Shown here: positions 52,454 through 63,285 of the stretch, piece by piece
How the letters are laid out: each line of letters opens with the position of its first letter
Position numbering within the stretch: position 1 is the first letter of the stretch
Assembly (NCBI GenBank): GCA_039621445.1
Contig: CP154955.1
Coordinates: 63,058,123 to 63,122,122 of the forward strand
DNA length: 64,000 bases
Direction of reading: 5' to 3'
Source: Euglena gracilis
Lineage: Eukaryota > Euglenida > Euglenophyceae > Euglenales
The notes under the pieces: model-generated
Databases searched by the model: none
Told to the model about the DNA's origin: nothing
Seen by the model: only the letters and a program-made list of their open reading frames with translations
Program-made: the position numbers and the translations under genes

Positions 52454-54364
52454 TAACCCACATGCAATCTGACTCCTCCCTTTTCTCCTCACGAATTAGA
52501 GCCATGACATCTTCCTTGTCCTGCGCCGTGCCGTGGCGACTCACATCATTCACGGCTTCACTCGCAGGATATGCCCACCTGGAAAGGATATCCGCTATTG
52601 TGTTGTGCTTTCCAGGCACGCAACCCACTGTCAAATCATATTTTGACAGGAGTTGGTGCCATCGCGCCCTTCGGCCTAGGGGTCCGCTTGGGGTATCCAG
52701 GACCTCCTTTGCCCAGAATTCCAGGTTCCGGTGATCCGTCAACACCAAGACGGGTTGGAGGCCAATCCAAGACTCCCATTTTTGAACGGCCGCTATTATG
52801 GCATATGTTTCCTGCTCCCTCGGCACCCAATTCCGTTGGCTGTCCGTGAGCTTCCTGCTCATGAACGCCACAGGGGATGTCTTTTTCGCCAAGACATCCT
52901 CCACTGTCGGTGCCCGAACCTCATCTATGAGTTGCTCCAACGTAGCCCCTATTGCATATTGGCTTGCGTCAGCTCTCAAGACGAAAGGCTTGTCGGGGTT
53001 CACCCTTTGCAAGATGAGCTCCCCACAAAGCCTTGATTTGATTTCCTGAAATGCCTCCTCGTCCTCCTTATCCCACGTGATTCGTTTCTTGGATCCCTTT
53101 TTCCCCTCGCTGCGTGGAATGTTCAACTTGTCTTGGAGTCGCGACACAACCTGTGCATACTCCTTGACATACGAACTGTAGTAGTTCGTAAAACCCAAAA
53201 ATGCTCTAAGGGCCGTGATCGTCTGTGGCCTTTACCATTTCTCAATGGCCCTGAGCTTGCCAGGTTCTGGTCTACGGGTACCGTTCTCCAGAACATGGTC
53301 GCAAAATGCAACCCCATTGACAAAAAACTTACACTTTCGGACATCACAGATCAATTTGGCATCCTTGAGGACTTCTAGCACCCGTCTCAGGTCCCTGTCG
53401 TGGGCTGCTAGGAGATCCTCCCCCTCCTCCACCCGAGTTCCAACCAAGATATCGTCGATGAAGGGGTCAGCTACATCCCTCACCGATGATAAAACATCCT
53501 CCATCATCTGTTGGAACTGTTGACTGGCGTTTGTCAGACCCATTACATTTACCCTCCACTGGAAAACCCCCAGTGGAGTGTAACAAGCTGTGATGGGTCG
53601 ACTATCTGGGTGTAAAGGTTGCTGGTGGAAGGCCTGCCGCAAATCCAGGATGGAAAATATTTGCCTTCCACCCTGTTTTACCAACAAATCTTCAATCACA
53701 GGTAGTGGATATGAGATCCTCCGAGTCTGAGAATTCGGACCTCTCATATCTACCACCTCTCGCCAGTCACCATCCTTTTTTGGAACAACAAATGTATTGG
53801 ACATCCATTCGCTGACCACCGATCCAATGTACCCCCGATCCTGCCATTCCTTTGTCACTTTTCAATGGGCCTCGAACTTCTCCCCATGCAAGCGAAAAGG
53901 TTTGGCTCGGGTCGGTACGGCACCTTCCTTGAGGGGTATTGAAGCATACCCATATGGGCCTCTGACAGGTGGGTCCTTGAGCGGTTCCTTGTCAAAGACC
54001 ACCCCGTCATAATCCCTCTGAATTTTTTCTCGCAGGTCAAAAATTCTGGGATCCACATTTTCCTCCTCACGTGCCTCAACAATGTTGCGTATGGCCTTGG
54101 AATTGCCCAGGTGCTGCAACGCCTTGGCAATGCGCCTCCTCTCAGCCCGGGTGAGATTTTTTCACCGTCACTATTGTGACCCTCAGGTGGTACTTGCAAC
54201 TTCATTTTCCACAGGATTTGTTCAAACTCAGTGTCAAAATCCTGTGAAACGGGAGCTTGTATTGGGATTCCGGACCTTTGTGGTTCCTCCTCACGGATCA
54301 TCCTCACACGTCTCCTTGGTCCTTCCCACACCGTTTCCTCTTTTGTTTCCTCTCTCCTGTCCAA
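52454..54364 (-). pseudogene. Element B pol, 5' half: RT and RNase H
   Basis: From 54364 down: a charged linker (MDRREETKEETVWEG) with one frame change near 54120, a TGA at about 53862, then RT with VVPKKDGDWREVVDMRG, ILDLRQAFHQQPL and the catalytic loop DPFIDDI (F-I-D-D instead of C's Y-V-D-D). A TAA at 53230-53232 follows AIEKW, after which the same frame continues TITALRAFLGFTNYY and RNase H motifs (VLRADASQYAIGATLEQL, LTDHRNLEFW, HNTIADILSRW). The frame then runs into the element C insertion site. The few lesions imply modest age. Confidence 0.85.
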
Positions 54365-55881
54365 CCGTACAGGAGAGCAAAATACGGTTCATCAATGGCG
54401 AAGGCTTTATGGTGAGGGAAAACGCCAATGTGATTCTGGGACATCCATGGAAAAGACAGAATTGCATCCACCTCCATGGATGCTTCATAAAATTCCGTCT
54501 CACACGAGACCAAATTCGGCAGAAATTCCCCGTTGAACTTCTGTCGAAAGGACACCCCCAATGTGACCTTCTTATTTCCCCCATCCATTAATTGATTGTT
54601 AGCTGTCACCAATCTGATTGGCTGATCAGCATATTCCAAAAATCTGGACTCAAGCAAACCTGCCTTAATCAGGTTCACCTGGGCCCCGGTATCGATGAGG
54701 GCATTAAAAACCATGCCTTCACCATTTGGTAATCGTACAAACAGTCTCATGAGCAATTGTAAATCCTCGCCTGTTTGCACAATTTTATTCAGCTTGAACT
54801 TCGACACTCGGTTCAAGCACCGCTGTGGAATAAATTCTGTTGGCAATTTCACTGGGGGTGAGGTCCTTTCACCCAGCCCCGAATGAATTTGCCCCTTGCG
54901 CAATGGGGGTGCACTCATCAGGTAATCCACCAATGCACCAGGCGTCCTCCCCTTTTGCTTGGGTGAAAAACTCATCTCGTTTCCACCCAGCCTTTCTCGG
55001 TGTCTCCTGATGCCCCAGGGGGTCACCACCAGGTTTTCACAGGTCTGTTTATCGCACAAAACATTAGGGAGGGCTGCAATTCGTGGACAACACCAAATTC
55101 TTGTTGGCTTCTGGTAGCCCCAACAAGAAAATTGGCAATAATCCACATCGATGAAATTCAAATCCTGCATAAAAACCCTGGATCTCAAAATCCCAAACCT
55201 GGGGTTCTCAATCCGCCAAAACCGTGGCTGGAAGTACTCTATAATTTCAAGAGTTCTTTGAACCAGGGCATCAGCCTTTTCGAAATCCCTTGGCCTCTGA
55301 ACCTTAGCATGGGAGTAGTCTTCACAGGGAGGGCCAGCCGCTATTACGTCAAAATAATTGCTGGAAAATTCCCTGTAATCCCACTCCAAAATATCCCTGC
55401 AAATCGTGGGGTTTCCGTGGGGTTGGATGTCCAGGGAAATGACTTCGTACCCTTGGTCCCGAAATTTATTCCCCACGCTGTTGGTTCCAGAAAATAGATC
55501 CAGCATGCTCAATTGTTTCTGGGAACCACCCGCCTGTGTGGTTCCTGGCACCTGTGGGGGGTCCTGATGGTGAGATGGTCCACCCGCAAAACCTTTCCCC
55601 TTACCATCCTGACCGTTTAAATTGCGAGGAGAAAGCTGGGAAAATCTGGAGTGGTTGGGCTGGCTCCCCATGAACCCTGTCAATGGGGGCACTGCCACCG
55701 CACTCCCACAATTGGAAGGCGGACACACTGGAGGAATTGACTCAACGGTTGGTGACAACGGGCAGAGGTGCAAGGCAGATTTCGGGTTCGATTTAGGGTT
55801 GGGGTGGTTAGCACATTTCACTGTGGAGGGGTCCTGACAGCCAGAGGTCCTGCCCCCTCCCTCGCAAAACCCCAGGCCCCC
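54304..55881 (-). CDS. Element B C5-cytosine DNA methyltransferase fused to aspartic protease
   Basis: Open directly after the gag TAG, in the same frame. Numbering from the first ATG (505 codons): motif I LDLFSGTNS (107-115), VISLDIQP (128-134), motif IV GPPCEDYS with the catalytic Cys at 166, motif VI RIENPRFG with Glu 205, a motif VIII-like QFSCWGYQKPTRIW (230-243), and a possible motif X ALVDYLM (296-302). This is a compact single-domain enzyme of about 195 residues that would methylate cytosine C5 using S-adenosylmethionine. It is followed by the retropepsin site NALIDTGAQVNL (Asp 377) and ILSFPWM. No lesion is seen in either domain. DNMT-carrying retrotransposons have been proposed to methylate their own or host DNA. 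Confidence 0.88.
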   Translation of the reverse strand, partial: GGLGFCEGGGRTSGCQDPSTVKCANHPNPKSNPKSALHLCPLSPTVESIPPVCPPSNCGSAVAVPPLTGFMGSQPNHSRFSQLSPRNLNGQDGKGKGFAGGPSHHQDPPQVPGTTQAGGSQKQLSMLDLFSGTNSVGNKFRDQGYEVISLDIQPHGNPTICRDILEWDYREFSSNYFDVIAAGPPCEDYSHAKVQRPRDFEKADALVQRTLEIIEYFQPRFWRIENPRFGILRSRVFMQDLNFIDVDYCQFSCWGYQKPTRIWCCPRIAALPNVLCDKQTCENLVVTPWGIRRHRERLGGNEMSFSPKQKGRTPGALVDYLMSAPPLRKGQIHSGLGERTSPPVKLPTEFIPQRCLNRVSKFKLNKIVQTGEDLQLLMRLFVRLPNGEGMVFNALIDTGAQVNLIKAGLLESRFLEYADQPIRLVTANNQLMDGGNKKVTLGVSFRQKFNGEFLPNLVSCETEFYEASMEVDAILSFPWMSQNHIGVFPHHKAFAIDEPYFALLYGWTGERKQKRKRCGKDQGDV

Positions 55882-55884
55882 CTA
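55882..55884 (-). promoter_or_regulatory. Single TAG between gag and DNMT-pol of element B
   Basis: Minus-strand context GAT GCT GAG TAG GGG GGC CTG GGG. The frame is the same before and after, and both sides are long and lesion-free, so readthrough is a reasonable inference. G-rich sequence follows the stop, as in known readthrough sites. Confidence 0.6.
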
Positions 55885-58167
55885 CTCAGCATCCTGGGGC
55901 CGAGCAGGTGCGGGCTGGGCCGGGCCCTCACCCTTCACTTCACCCTGCACTGGCTGGTGAGGAGAGGCGTTCGGCCCTTTCCCTTTGCCTTTCCCTTTCC
56001 CCCAATCTGAAAAGCCTTTGCCCTTGCCTCCCTTGCTCCCCTTCCCAGAGCAAAAGAGTGCATTGTATTCTGGGCATTCCCTTTTGAAATGAGACGGGGC
56101 ACCACAGTAGAAACAACCTAATTGGCGGTTTGCGGGTGGGTGTTGCCAATTTTGCTGGGGGGGCCGCACCGCAGGTGGAGCTTTAATTGGCTGCATCTGT
56201 GGTGGGGCTGGCTGGGGTGGCTGCTGAACCGGGCCAACTTTCTTCGCCGGTTCACGCTTTGCTGCCACCTTGAGAATCTCCCCCTCCATTTCAGTCTCAC
56301 CCTGCTCGATGGTGAGAACTTTGGGAGAAAAGCGTGTGGTTTTGGAATACTGTGGCTTGTGGTCGTTGAAATTCAGGACCTTGTCCTGTCTTTCGCGAAT
56401 CCACAATTTGTCATCCACCAGCCTGAAAATTTCATCCAGGGTGATTTTCCACTCCATTTCTTCGATGTGCAGGGGTCTGGGGTAATTGGCAATCCGCCTC
56501 CCATTAAAATTGATCAACCTTTCCATGGGAGTCCTGGAGTCAAAAGCCACAATGTACTCTCCCCCTCCCATGGATTTCACTGCCTTGGGGGGATTGCCAA
56601 CCAAACTGATAATTGTGTTGCTCAACACCTGATCTGACAAATCAGGTGGGGCAAACATCCTGACACGGGGATTTTTCTGTGTTTTAATGCAAGAATCCTC
56701 AGTAATCCATTTCGATATAAATTCAGGAACTCTGTTGGGGAGCAACCGAATTGCTTCCTCGGCAGATGTATCCTTCAAGCTGAGCTGGGCTGACATAAAC
56801 CTTACCCAAAAATCATTCCAATCTGCCCGGGTGGCCTTTCCAGGGGTCTTGAACGAAATGTTATACCAAGCCCTCCTAGCTTCAAAGTTATTTTCAGGTG
56901 CATATCTCGCCTTGATCCGCGCAAAAACCGGCGTGAATCTAGGCTTTGCACCTGAACGTTGCAGAAATTTAATTTCCTGTTTGAGACTGTCACACAAACA
57001 GGACTCGAAAATCTGCAGCTTCATTGTCTCCCCGTAGTCCCTCCCCAGGGTTATGGCCTGCCAATACATTTCCCAATCTGCCTCAAAATTCTGCCAATCA
57101 GGAGACCTGTCGTCGAATCGGGGAGGTCTAATCGACTTGGCAATTTCTGACACCACCAGGTCACCCCCCAGGGGTAAAACCGGATGGTGCTGACCCCCTG
57201 TTCCACCCCCCGCAGAAACTGGTCGAATGGAATAAGTGGGACCTTGATTCCCGCTTTGCCATGAAGGAAAAGACCCTGAAAACAATGGGGTTGGACCTTC
57301 TTCAAGAGGCTGCACAAGGTCAGCCGGTTTCTGCACCGCTATTACTGGTTCCACATTCACAGTCACAGGCACTACCACCGGTGCTGGGACTGCGACTGTG
57401 GAAGATGACGATTTCTCCTTTAGGTCTCTTTCAACCTGGAGGAGCTTATCGTTTATTCTTGCTGCTGAAAATTCTGATGACAAAAACTGGTTGGCCACTT
57501 GCCCCAATGCAGACTGAACCCCTTTCTCAACATTTTGAACTGCCCCCTGCAGATTCTGTGTTTGGGATGAGCATGATTGGAGTCCCAGCGAAAAACCCTG
57601 CATAGCACCCTCCAAATCGTGGATCCCCTTTTCTGCCGATGGCTGCCCCCCAGCAATGCTTTGCATCAAACTATGCTGGACCTGTGACTGCACAGCTTCA
57701 TTACGCAGGACCCTGCCATGAATTTGTTGTATCAACGCATCCTGTCTCTGGGTAAGCACCGTAAATTGCTGACCCAGTGTCAGGATTTGCTGATCCTGCT
57801 TTTCATGGAGCAATCTGATTTCCTTCATTTGCTCCTGTTGAAAGCTTTTCACCTCTTGTTGGATTTCTTGCACTCCTTTCTCCAAATTCTCATTTTTCTG
57901 CCACTCCTTTTGATAATTCTTTTCAAACTGTTGCACCAAATTTTTTTCTGACCTGACACAGGTCATTTGGATTTGGAGTTCAGCCACGGCCCGCTGAACA
58001 ACATTGGAAATATAGTCCTGCTGCTGTGCAGAAAATTCCAGCATATGTTGGTCGACCTTATTCCTGCATTGAAGCAAAATCTGTTCGGCCTTTTCGTCCA
58101 ATGCATTTGTTAATTTGATGCCCTCCGAAACCAGGTGTTCCACTACTTGTGCCCTCGTCTCATCCAA
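55885..58167 (-). CDS. Element B gag: coiled coil, capsid, zinc knuckle
   Basis: 761 codons without lesion. Residues about 1-200 are coiled coil (EKNYQKEWQKNENLEKGVQE; LTQRQDALIQQIHGRVLRNE). A Ser/Val/Pro linker and a capsid-like block follow (IRPPRFDDRSPDWQNFEADW; RRAWYNISFKTPGKATRADW). The C-terminus has one CCHC zinc knuckle (CFYCGAPSHFKREC) and a GKGKGKGKG basic tail, and ends at TAG. Gag would assemble the particle and bind element RNA. The true N-terminus probably lies in the overlapping upstream frame. Confidence 0.85.
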
Positions 58168-59048
58168 AGACTTGCAATATGGGCAGCGAGTGGCTGTGCA
58201 TCACGCAGAACCACTTGCTCCTCCATACTCGAAACTCTGGCATTCATTTGATTAAGCTGAGTTGACAGCCCCTGGGCCCACGACTCCCACCGTTCATTTT
58301 CTTCCTCCCAAAATGGGTATGGGGGAGCCAGGCCCTCCTCCCCATAATCCATTTGGGTCTGGGCTGGCTGTTCAGAATCATTGTTTAGAAAAATGTCAGT
58401 TTGCCCATCTTTCTGCGTATCACCCACCCCCAGACCTTGGTGGGGTCTTTTTACCTCCATCGCTGATTCATCAGATGGGGGTGTGCCCCTCCCTCGAATT
58501 AGGGGGTTGGTGGGGGAGCCCTCCATCGGGTCTTCCAAAGGCTCCCCCCCTGGGTGTAAACCCTTCTGCCACTCTTGCACCCGTGCCTTTACCACCTCCC
58601 GTGGATATCTCTCACCCTCCTCTGTTAAAAATACATCCAAGGGAACTTGGGCTTGGATCAGGTCTTGCATATCCTTATCCGTTAGCTCATCCCCTTGGGA
58701 AACCCCCTGGACCTCCCCTATGGTTGCACCCGCTGAACAGGGACCACGTAGAGGATGGGGCAGAGGGACAGGGAGTAAAGGAAGATTTTCATTTGGCTGA
58801 AAGTGCATGCGGGAGTCCACAAAACCCAGCCGTCCAGTGGGTGCTGCTACCCCACTGCAGGTCTGATCCCCGTTAAAATTGACAATCGCTGTCCCGGGAA
58901 AACACATTGGTGAAAAATCAGGGCTTCCAGCAATCTGCAAAAATGCTGGTGTTGAATCTGAAGTTGTAACTGGGTTCCACTCAATTTGCTGAATATCGGT
59001 GGGCTGGTTTGTAAACTCAAGATTTCTGGGGCCACTGGGAGATACCAA
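58143..59048 (-). CDS. Element B gag N-terminal ORF, 301 codons
   Basis: Minus-strand frame beginning MVSPSGPRNLEFTNQPTD, Pro/Gly-rich with an acidic stretch (EGERYPREVVKARVQEWQKG) and a C-terminal helix (LNQMNARVSSMEEQVVLRD). It overlaps the main gag frame by about 25 bases, and the helix continues naturally in that frame. So this is most simply the N-terminus of one gag broken by a single frameshift near 58150, or a separate short first ORF. Confidence 0.6.
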   Translation of the reverse strand: MVSPSGPRNLEFTNQPTDIQQIEWNPVTTSDSTPAFLQIAGSPDFSPMCFPGTAIVNFNGDQTCSGVAAPTGRLGFVDSRMHFQPNENLPLLPVPLPHPLRGPCSAGATIGEVQGVSQGDELTDKDMQDLIQAQVPLDVFLTEEGERYPREVVKARVQEWQKGLHPGGEPLEDPMEGSPTNPLIRGRGTPPSDESAMEVKRPHQGLGVGDTQKDGQTDIFLNNDSEQPAQTQMDYGEEGLAPPYPFWEEENERWESWAQGLSTQLNQMNARVSSMEEQVVLRDAQPLAAHIASLWMRRGHK

Positions 59049-59315
59049 ATCAGAAAATTGAATACCCCATCCCCAGAAAAATCTGGGCCAGAATTCCTGA
59101 AAAATCCTGGCGTCCTGCCGAAAGTAAATTCCTCAGCAGCCGGCTGGGAAATCAACACTAGTGCACCCAGGTTTTCAGTCGAAGAATATGCCAAATCTGA
59201 AATGGTGTTAGAAGTATTTCCACCCATCTGAAACTGGGGGGAAATTTTCTGATAACGTTGAAAAGTCGCTGCATTTTCAAAGTGATCATGACTAACAACA
59301 TGATCTGTTGACAAA

Positions 59316-59327
59316 CCTCTGCGACCA
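59316..59327 (-). promoter_or_regulatory. Element B primer-binding site
   Basis: On the minus strand TGGTCGCAGAGG directly follows the LTR end (CCGCGGACA). It matches the initiator-Met PBS of element C at 11 of 12 positions. Confidence 0.8.
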
Positions 59328-60215
59328 TGTCCGCGGAACCCGTCCTCGGGGTCCCCGGTGTAGGATCGATTTTCAATATTTCCGTGGCCGTCAGCCACTC
59401 CTGGGTGCGTCGGCAGGTTTTCCCCCGATTCCCCCCGGGCCCCCCCGCAACCCGGAGGGCTCCAGTTCCCGTGGTCTCGGCACACGCCCCACCCTGCCCG
59501 GCTCCCTCGAGGGGAACCGGACACACCGAATGCAGGGGGTGGGTGGGCTCAGGTCCACCCCCCGGAGTGCTCTGGGCTGTTGCTAGGAACGGAGTTAAAC
59601 CTGGAATTTCCCCAACCTCGGCCCGTGGACTCCCTACTTGCTTTTCCCCTCCCTGATTCCCCGCTGTGTGCATGCTTGTGCGCGTCAAACCACACCACTT
59701 GTTCCGCTTGAACAGCACAATTCCAAGCAAATTGACTGCACGATTCAAAGTGACAATGGAATGTTTGTGAGGATTTGGTAAGGATGTGGGAGATGGAAGA
59801 AAGGTATAAGGAAGACCCTGCAGAGGGAGCAACGTGTTTAAATTACGCATTCTGCCCCCACCTTCGGCTCCGAACGAGCCTGAATCAGGGGGGCAATAAA
59901 AACATTCTGACCCCTCCCCCGATTTCGGCTCTAAACAGCCAAAAATCAGGTCAGGGAATGGAACCATTCTGTTTTCTGAGCGGGGCTGCCCCCCCCCCAG
60001 TTCTGGGCTTTTGTCACCGAACTGGCCGGGGTGTTTATGTTTTGGGCTGAAATATTCTGGGAAAATGTTTCTCGCTCAGCCCCCCCCCCCCCCACCGTTG
60101 AGGGCTGACCCAGCCCGAAACGGTCGAGAGGAGGATTACTTTTCATGCCAACCGACTGTGGAAAATCCTTAAAATTTCTTCCCGAAATCCTGGCTCTTCT
60201 CCCTGTCTGAAAACA
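59328..60215 (-). repeat. Element B 5' LTR
   Basis: Near-identical to 32747-33650. Adjacent PBS on its inner side supports its being the 5' LTR. Its outer side is replaced within a few bases by a 42-bp minisatellite, so the exact end (GAAAACA at 60215 or some bases later) is uncertain. No target duplication is found with the left copy. Confidence 0.8.
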
Positions 60216-60234
60216 GGAGACAAAACCAGGTTTT

Positions 60235-60575
60235 TTTCAATGCCACCCAGGGTCTGGGGCAACCTACCCAGGATTTTTTCAATGCCACCCAGGGTCTGGG
60301 GGGTCCTACCCAGGATTTTTTCAATGCCACCCAGGGTCTGTGGGGTCCTACCCAGGTTTTTTTTAAAGCCACCCAGGGTCTGGGGGGACCTACCCAGGTT
60401 TTTTCAATGCCACCCATGGTCTGGGGCAACCTACCCAGGTTTTTTTCAATGCCACCCAGGGTCTGGGGGGACCTACCCAAGGTTTTTTTCAATGCCACCC
60501 AGGTTCTGGGGGGTCCTACCCAGGATTTTTTCAATGCCACCCAGGGTCTGGGGGGTCCTACCCAGGTTTTTAACA
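60235..60575. repeat. 42-bp minisatellite, 8 units
   Basis: The unit contains GCCACCCAGGGTCTGGGG, CCTACCCAGG and a T-run. Unit starts: 60242, 60284, 60326, 60368, 60409, 60451, 60494, 60536. Because 42 is divisible by three, both strands show 14-residue peptide repeats (MPPRVWGVLPRIFS); these are artefacts unless shown otherwise. Confidence 0.95.
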
Positions 60576-61983
60576 CAGGAGGGAAGAAAATAAATAAGGA
60601 GCATGGCCATATATATCAGCTGGGAAGAAGTAAAATTCTAATCCAACAGTTACCATGCTTTCTGGAGCCACCTTTTATCCTGGTGCCGCCGAGTGGGTCT
60701 ACATTGACTGCACATTTCTTGGTCCTGGGAAAAGGCTGAAGAGAGGAGCTGACTATGCCATGGCACCACGTTGGCCTTCATCAGGAGCTCATCTGGTCAC
60801 TCCGGGGGCCCTGGCACATACTCAGATAGGTGTATACATCGACACCAGCGGCGGGAACAGCACAATGGAAGAGAAAACACAATAACACAAAAGGTGCTGC
60901 CATTATCCAGTGTCCAACGTTGCCCTGTAGCACCGTGGGGAGTTAGGAGTGACTCAGGTCATAAGGCGGGTGCTGATAATCTGGGAGGGGAGTGTGTGGG
61001 AGGGGGTCGGACAGAAGGGTGTGCAAGTACCCGTCCAGCCTAGGCGGGAACGGGAACCGCCTCCAGGCGACATAGCATCCCCCAGGCAGGGAGAGCTGTT
61101 GGTAGGCGGGTGGGAGGTCAGGAATCCTCTCCATGCACACGGAGAGGGAAACCGTCTCGACCGCCATCACGTCCCTCCAACGGCCAACGGAGAGGCTCAA
61201 AGGTTGGTCCGCAGCGGCACTCTCCGGTAGGCAAGCACACTGTGGTTATTTGGGGGGGGGGGGGGGGTGCCATGTTTTGGGGGGGGGGGGCTGGGAGGTG
61301 CGCTTGCCACTGGAGTATCAGGGTTGGGAACGGCAGAGTAGGCGGAAACACCTGATGTGGTGGGAGGTGGAATGCTGTGGTGCCAACAGCCCAGGGCTCC
61401 AAAAAAAGGGGAAAAAAGAGCGACCAGAGCGTAATTAACCCAAGCACGAGAGGGGGGCCTAGTCCAAGGGCGGGGTGTTGACATGGCAAGCTATGGGAGG
61501 ATGGTGGAGGTGCATATGTGCTCACCTAAGAGGTGTCGACTGGGTGAGTCCCGAGTCGTCATGGAGGGAGGCCGGGGGGATGGAGTACACATGGGCGAGC
61601 GCAGTTCCCCACACTGCTATGGCTGGAAGGTGGTGGCGTGCAGCAGCAGCAGATGTGAGCACCCCGGGAGGACAGAAAAAAAAAGGGAGGGACTGGTCCG
61701 GTAAGCTTGGAGCAGGGACAGACAATAGGGCCTGCTGGGGCAAATCGTCGGGAAATACACAGAAAAGATGGTCGAAAATTCCACTTATTTGCGGCTATCT
61801 GAATCATCACCCAACCAATCAAACTGTGTCACAATATTATTCCGATTTTCGATATTTTGAAAATCATCAGATGCCAACTCAGCTCTTTGCCATCCCTTGA
61901 ATCTGAAGGGGGGGTCCTGAGTGTTGAAGAAAGACTATATGGAATCCCTGACCGGGGGGGGGGGGGGGGGGCGGGGGCATTGG
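60576..61983. other. Gap, no supported gene
   Basis: Unique-looking sequence with G-runs at 61250-61290. Short frames on both strands (for example GATFYPGAAEWVYIDCTFLG on plus and LPPAYQQLSLPGGCYVAWRR on minus) look protein-like but have no family or splice support. They might be exons of the minus-strand gene suggested by the next entries. Confidence 0.35.
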
Positions 61984-62322
61984 TCAGGAGGGGGTGCCAA
62001 TAGTTGTGGGGAAAACCAGCAGACCCAGGGTGGCCAGAGCTTCACACCGGTTCTGAGGGGGGAGTTCCAACCAGGACGAGCAGCCCTGCAAGTAGGTGAG
62101 CACCAGGTCGGCGCGGGAGCTGAGGTCGATGGCCCGGGGGCTGTTGGCGACGAGGCGACCGGAGAGCGATACCGCCAGCGCTCCCGATGGGGGAGAGTCT
62201 CCCGGCAGCAGTAGGTGAACAGGCAGAAGAGCGCCATCTACATTTATTAGGGCCGCCCGTGTATTGAGCCATCTCCAGGCCCGGCCGCTTGACAGGCGAT
62301 GGAGCAGGCTGCTGAAGCCCAT
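61984..62322 (-). CDS. Unidentified minus-strand ORF, 112 codons
   Basis: Reads LNTRAALINVDGALLPVHLL and DLSSRADLVLTYLQGCSSWL. Composition is protein-like (Leu/Ala/Ser-rich) and GC content is high, as in the ABCC and unknown-gene exons. No motif or family is recognised. It may be an exon of the same gene as 63286-63873. Confidence 0.4.
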   Translation of the reverse strand: MGFSSLLHRLSSGRAWRWLNTRAALINVDGALLPVHLLLPGDSPPSGALAVSLSGRLVANSPRAIDLSSRADLVLTYLQGCSSWLELPPQNRCEALATLGLLVFPTTIGTPS

Positions 62323-62911
62323 CCATGTCGCCAGCGGGGTCTACATCGGGTGTCGGTCAAAGAGGGTGGCCGCTGCTACCCCTCCTCCTGTCTAAGCTCG
62401 ACGGACATTGGGGGGGGGGGGCATTATTAAATCGTGCCAGTCATGGGTGATGAAAAGATATCGACCAGAAGCAAAACAACAATGGAATGGATACAAAGGC
62501 AATAATAGGCAAACCGCCACCAGAGAGTCCTCAGGCAGTTGTAGCGATGCAGGCAGAAAAAGCGGCAGTGAAAAGATTTGATGACAATCATAATCAAATT
62601 AACAATAATATTAATTATGATAAGGATTATAAAAACAATAACAACATTAGTATTAGTAACGTCCCCCCCCCAAAAAAAACAGAGAAGGAAAGAAAGAGGA
62701 AAAAAAGAGAAAAAGAGAAAAGGCAAAGGTGAGGCAGGGGCATTGCATAATTTTATGTCGGCATATTTGCTCTATTTTTGGTGGCGGGGGAAATGGGGAA
62801 GGACCCAAGACCGAATCCGGACAGGATGCATTCGAACAACAGATGCCATCCCCAGTTTGGGACAGGGCGGTCCTCCAGGGAAAGAAAAAGGGAGAGAGAA
62901 TATATATATAT

Positions 62912-62948
<37 letters not shown>

Positions 62949-62949
62949 T

Positions 62950-63022
<73 letters not shown>

Positions 63023-63285
63023 TATATATATATACAGGAAAATGAGCAAGGAGATTTGGCATTCTTCAGTGAGAACAAGTCGACATTAGGGGAAAAAGAA
63101 AACTGTTTCTTGGCATCTTTTGACCACACCCAGATCATCAAAGAATATGTTTTTGTTTTGGACTTTTTATTTATGGACTCCGTTCAATCCAAGTCCGGCC
63201 TTTGGTCGGCCCTATGGCTGAAGGGGGGGCTGTCCTTAAGAGAAAGAAAAATAATAAGGAGAAGAAAAAGAAACTTTCCTGTCCC
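62323..63285. other. Gap with (AT)n microsatellite
   Basis: 62901-63040 is a long TATATA tract with GATA and CATA interruptions. The rest is A-rich and shows no gene. Confidence 0.8.

Noticed and set aside
60235-60575. CRISPR array
   Set aside because: Units are contiguous and lack unique spacers; eukaryotic context, no cas genes.
60240-60593. Repeat protein with 14-residue units (both strands)
   Set aside because: Explained by a 42-bp minisatellite whose period is divisible by three. Open on both strands, no start or flanking gene.
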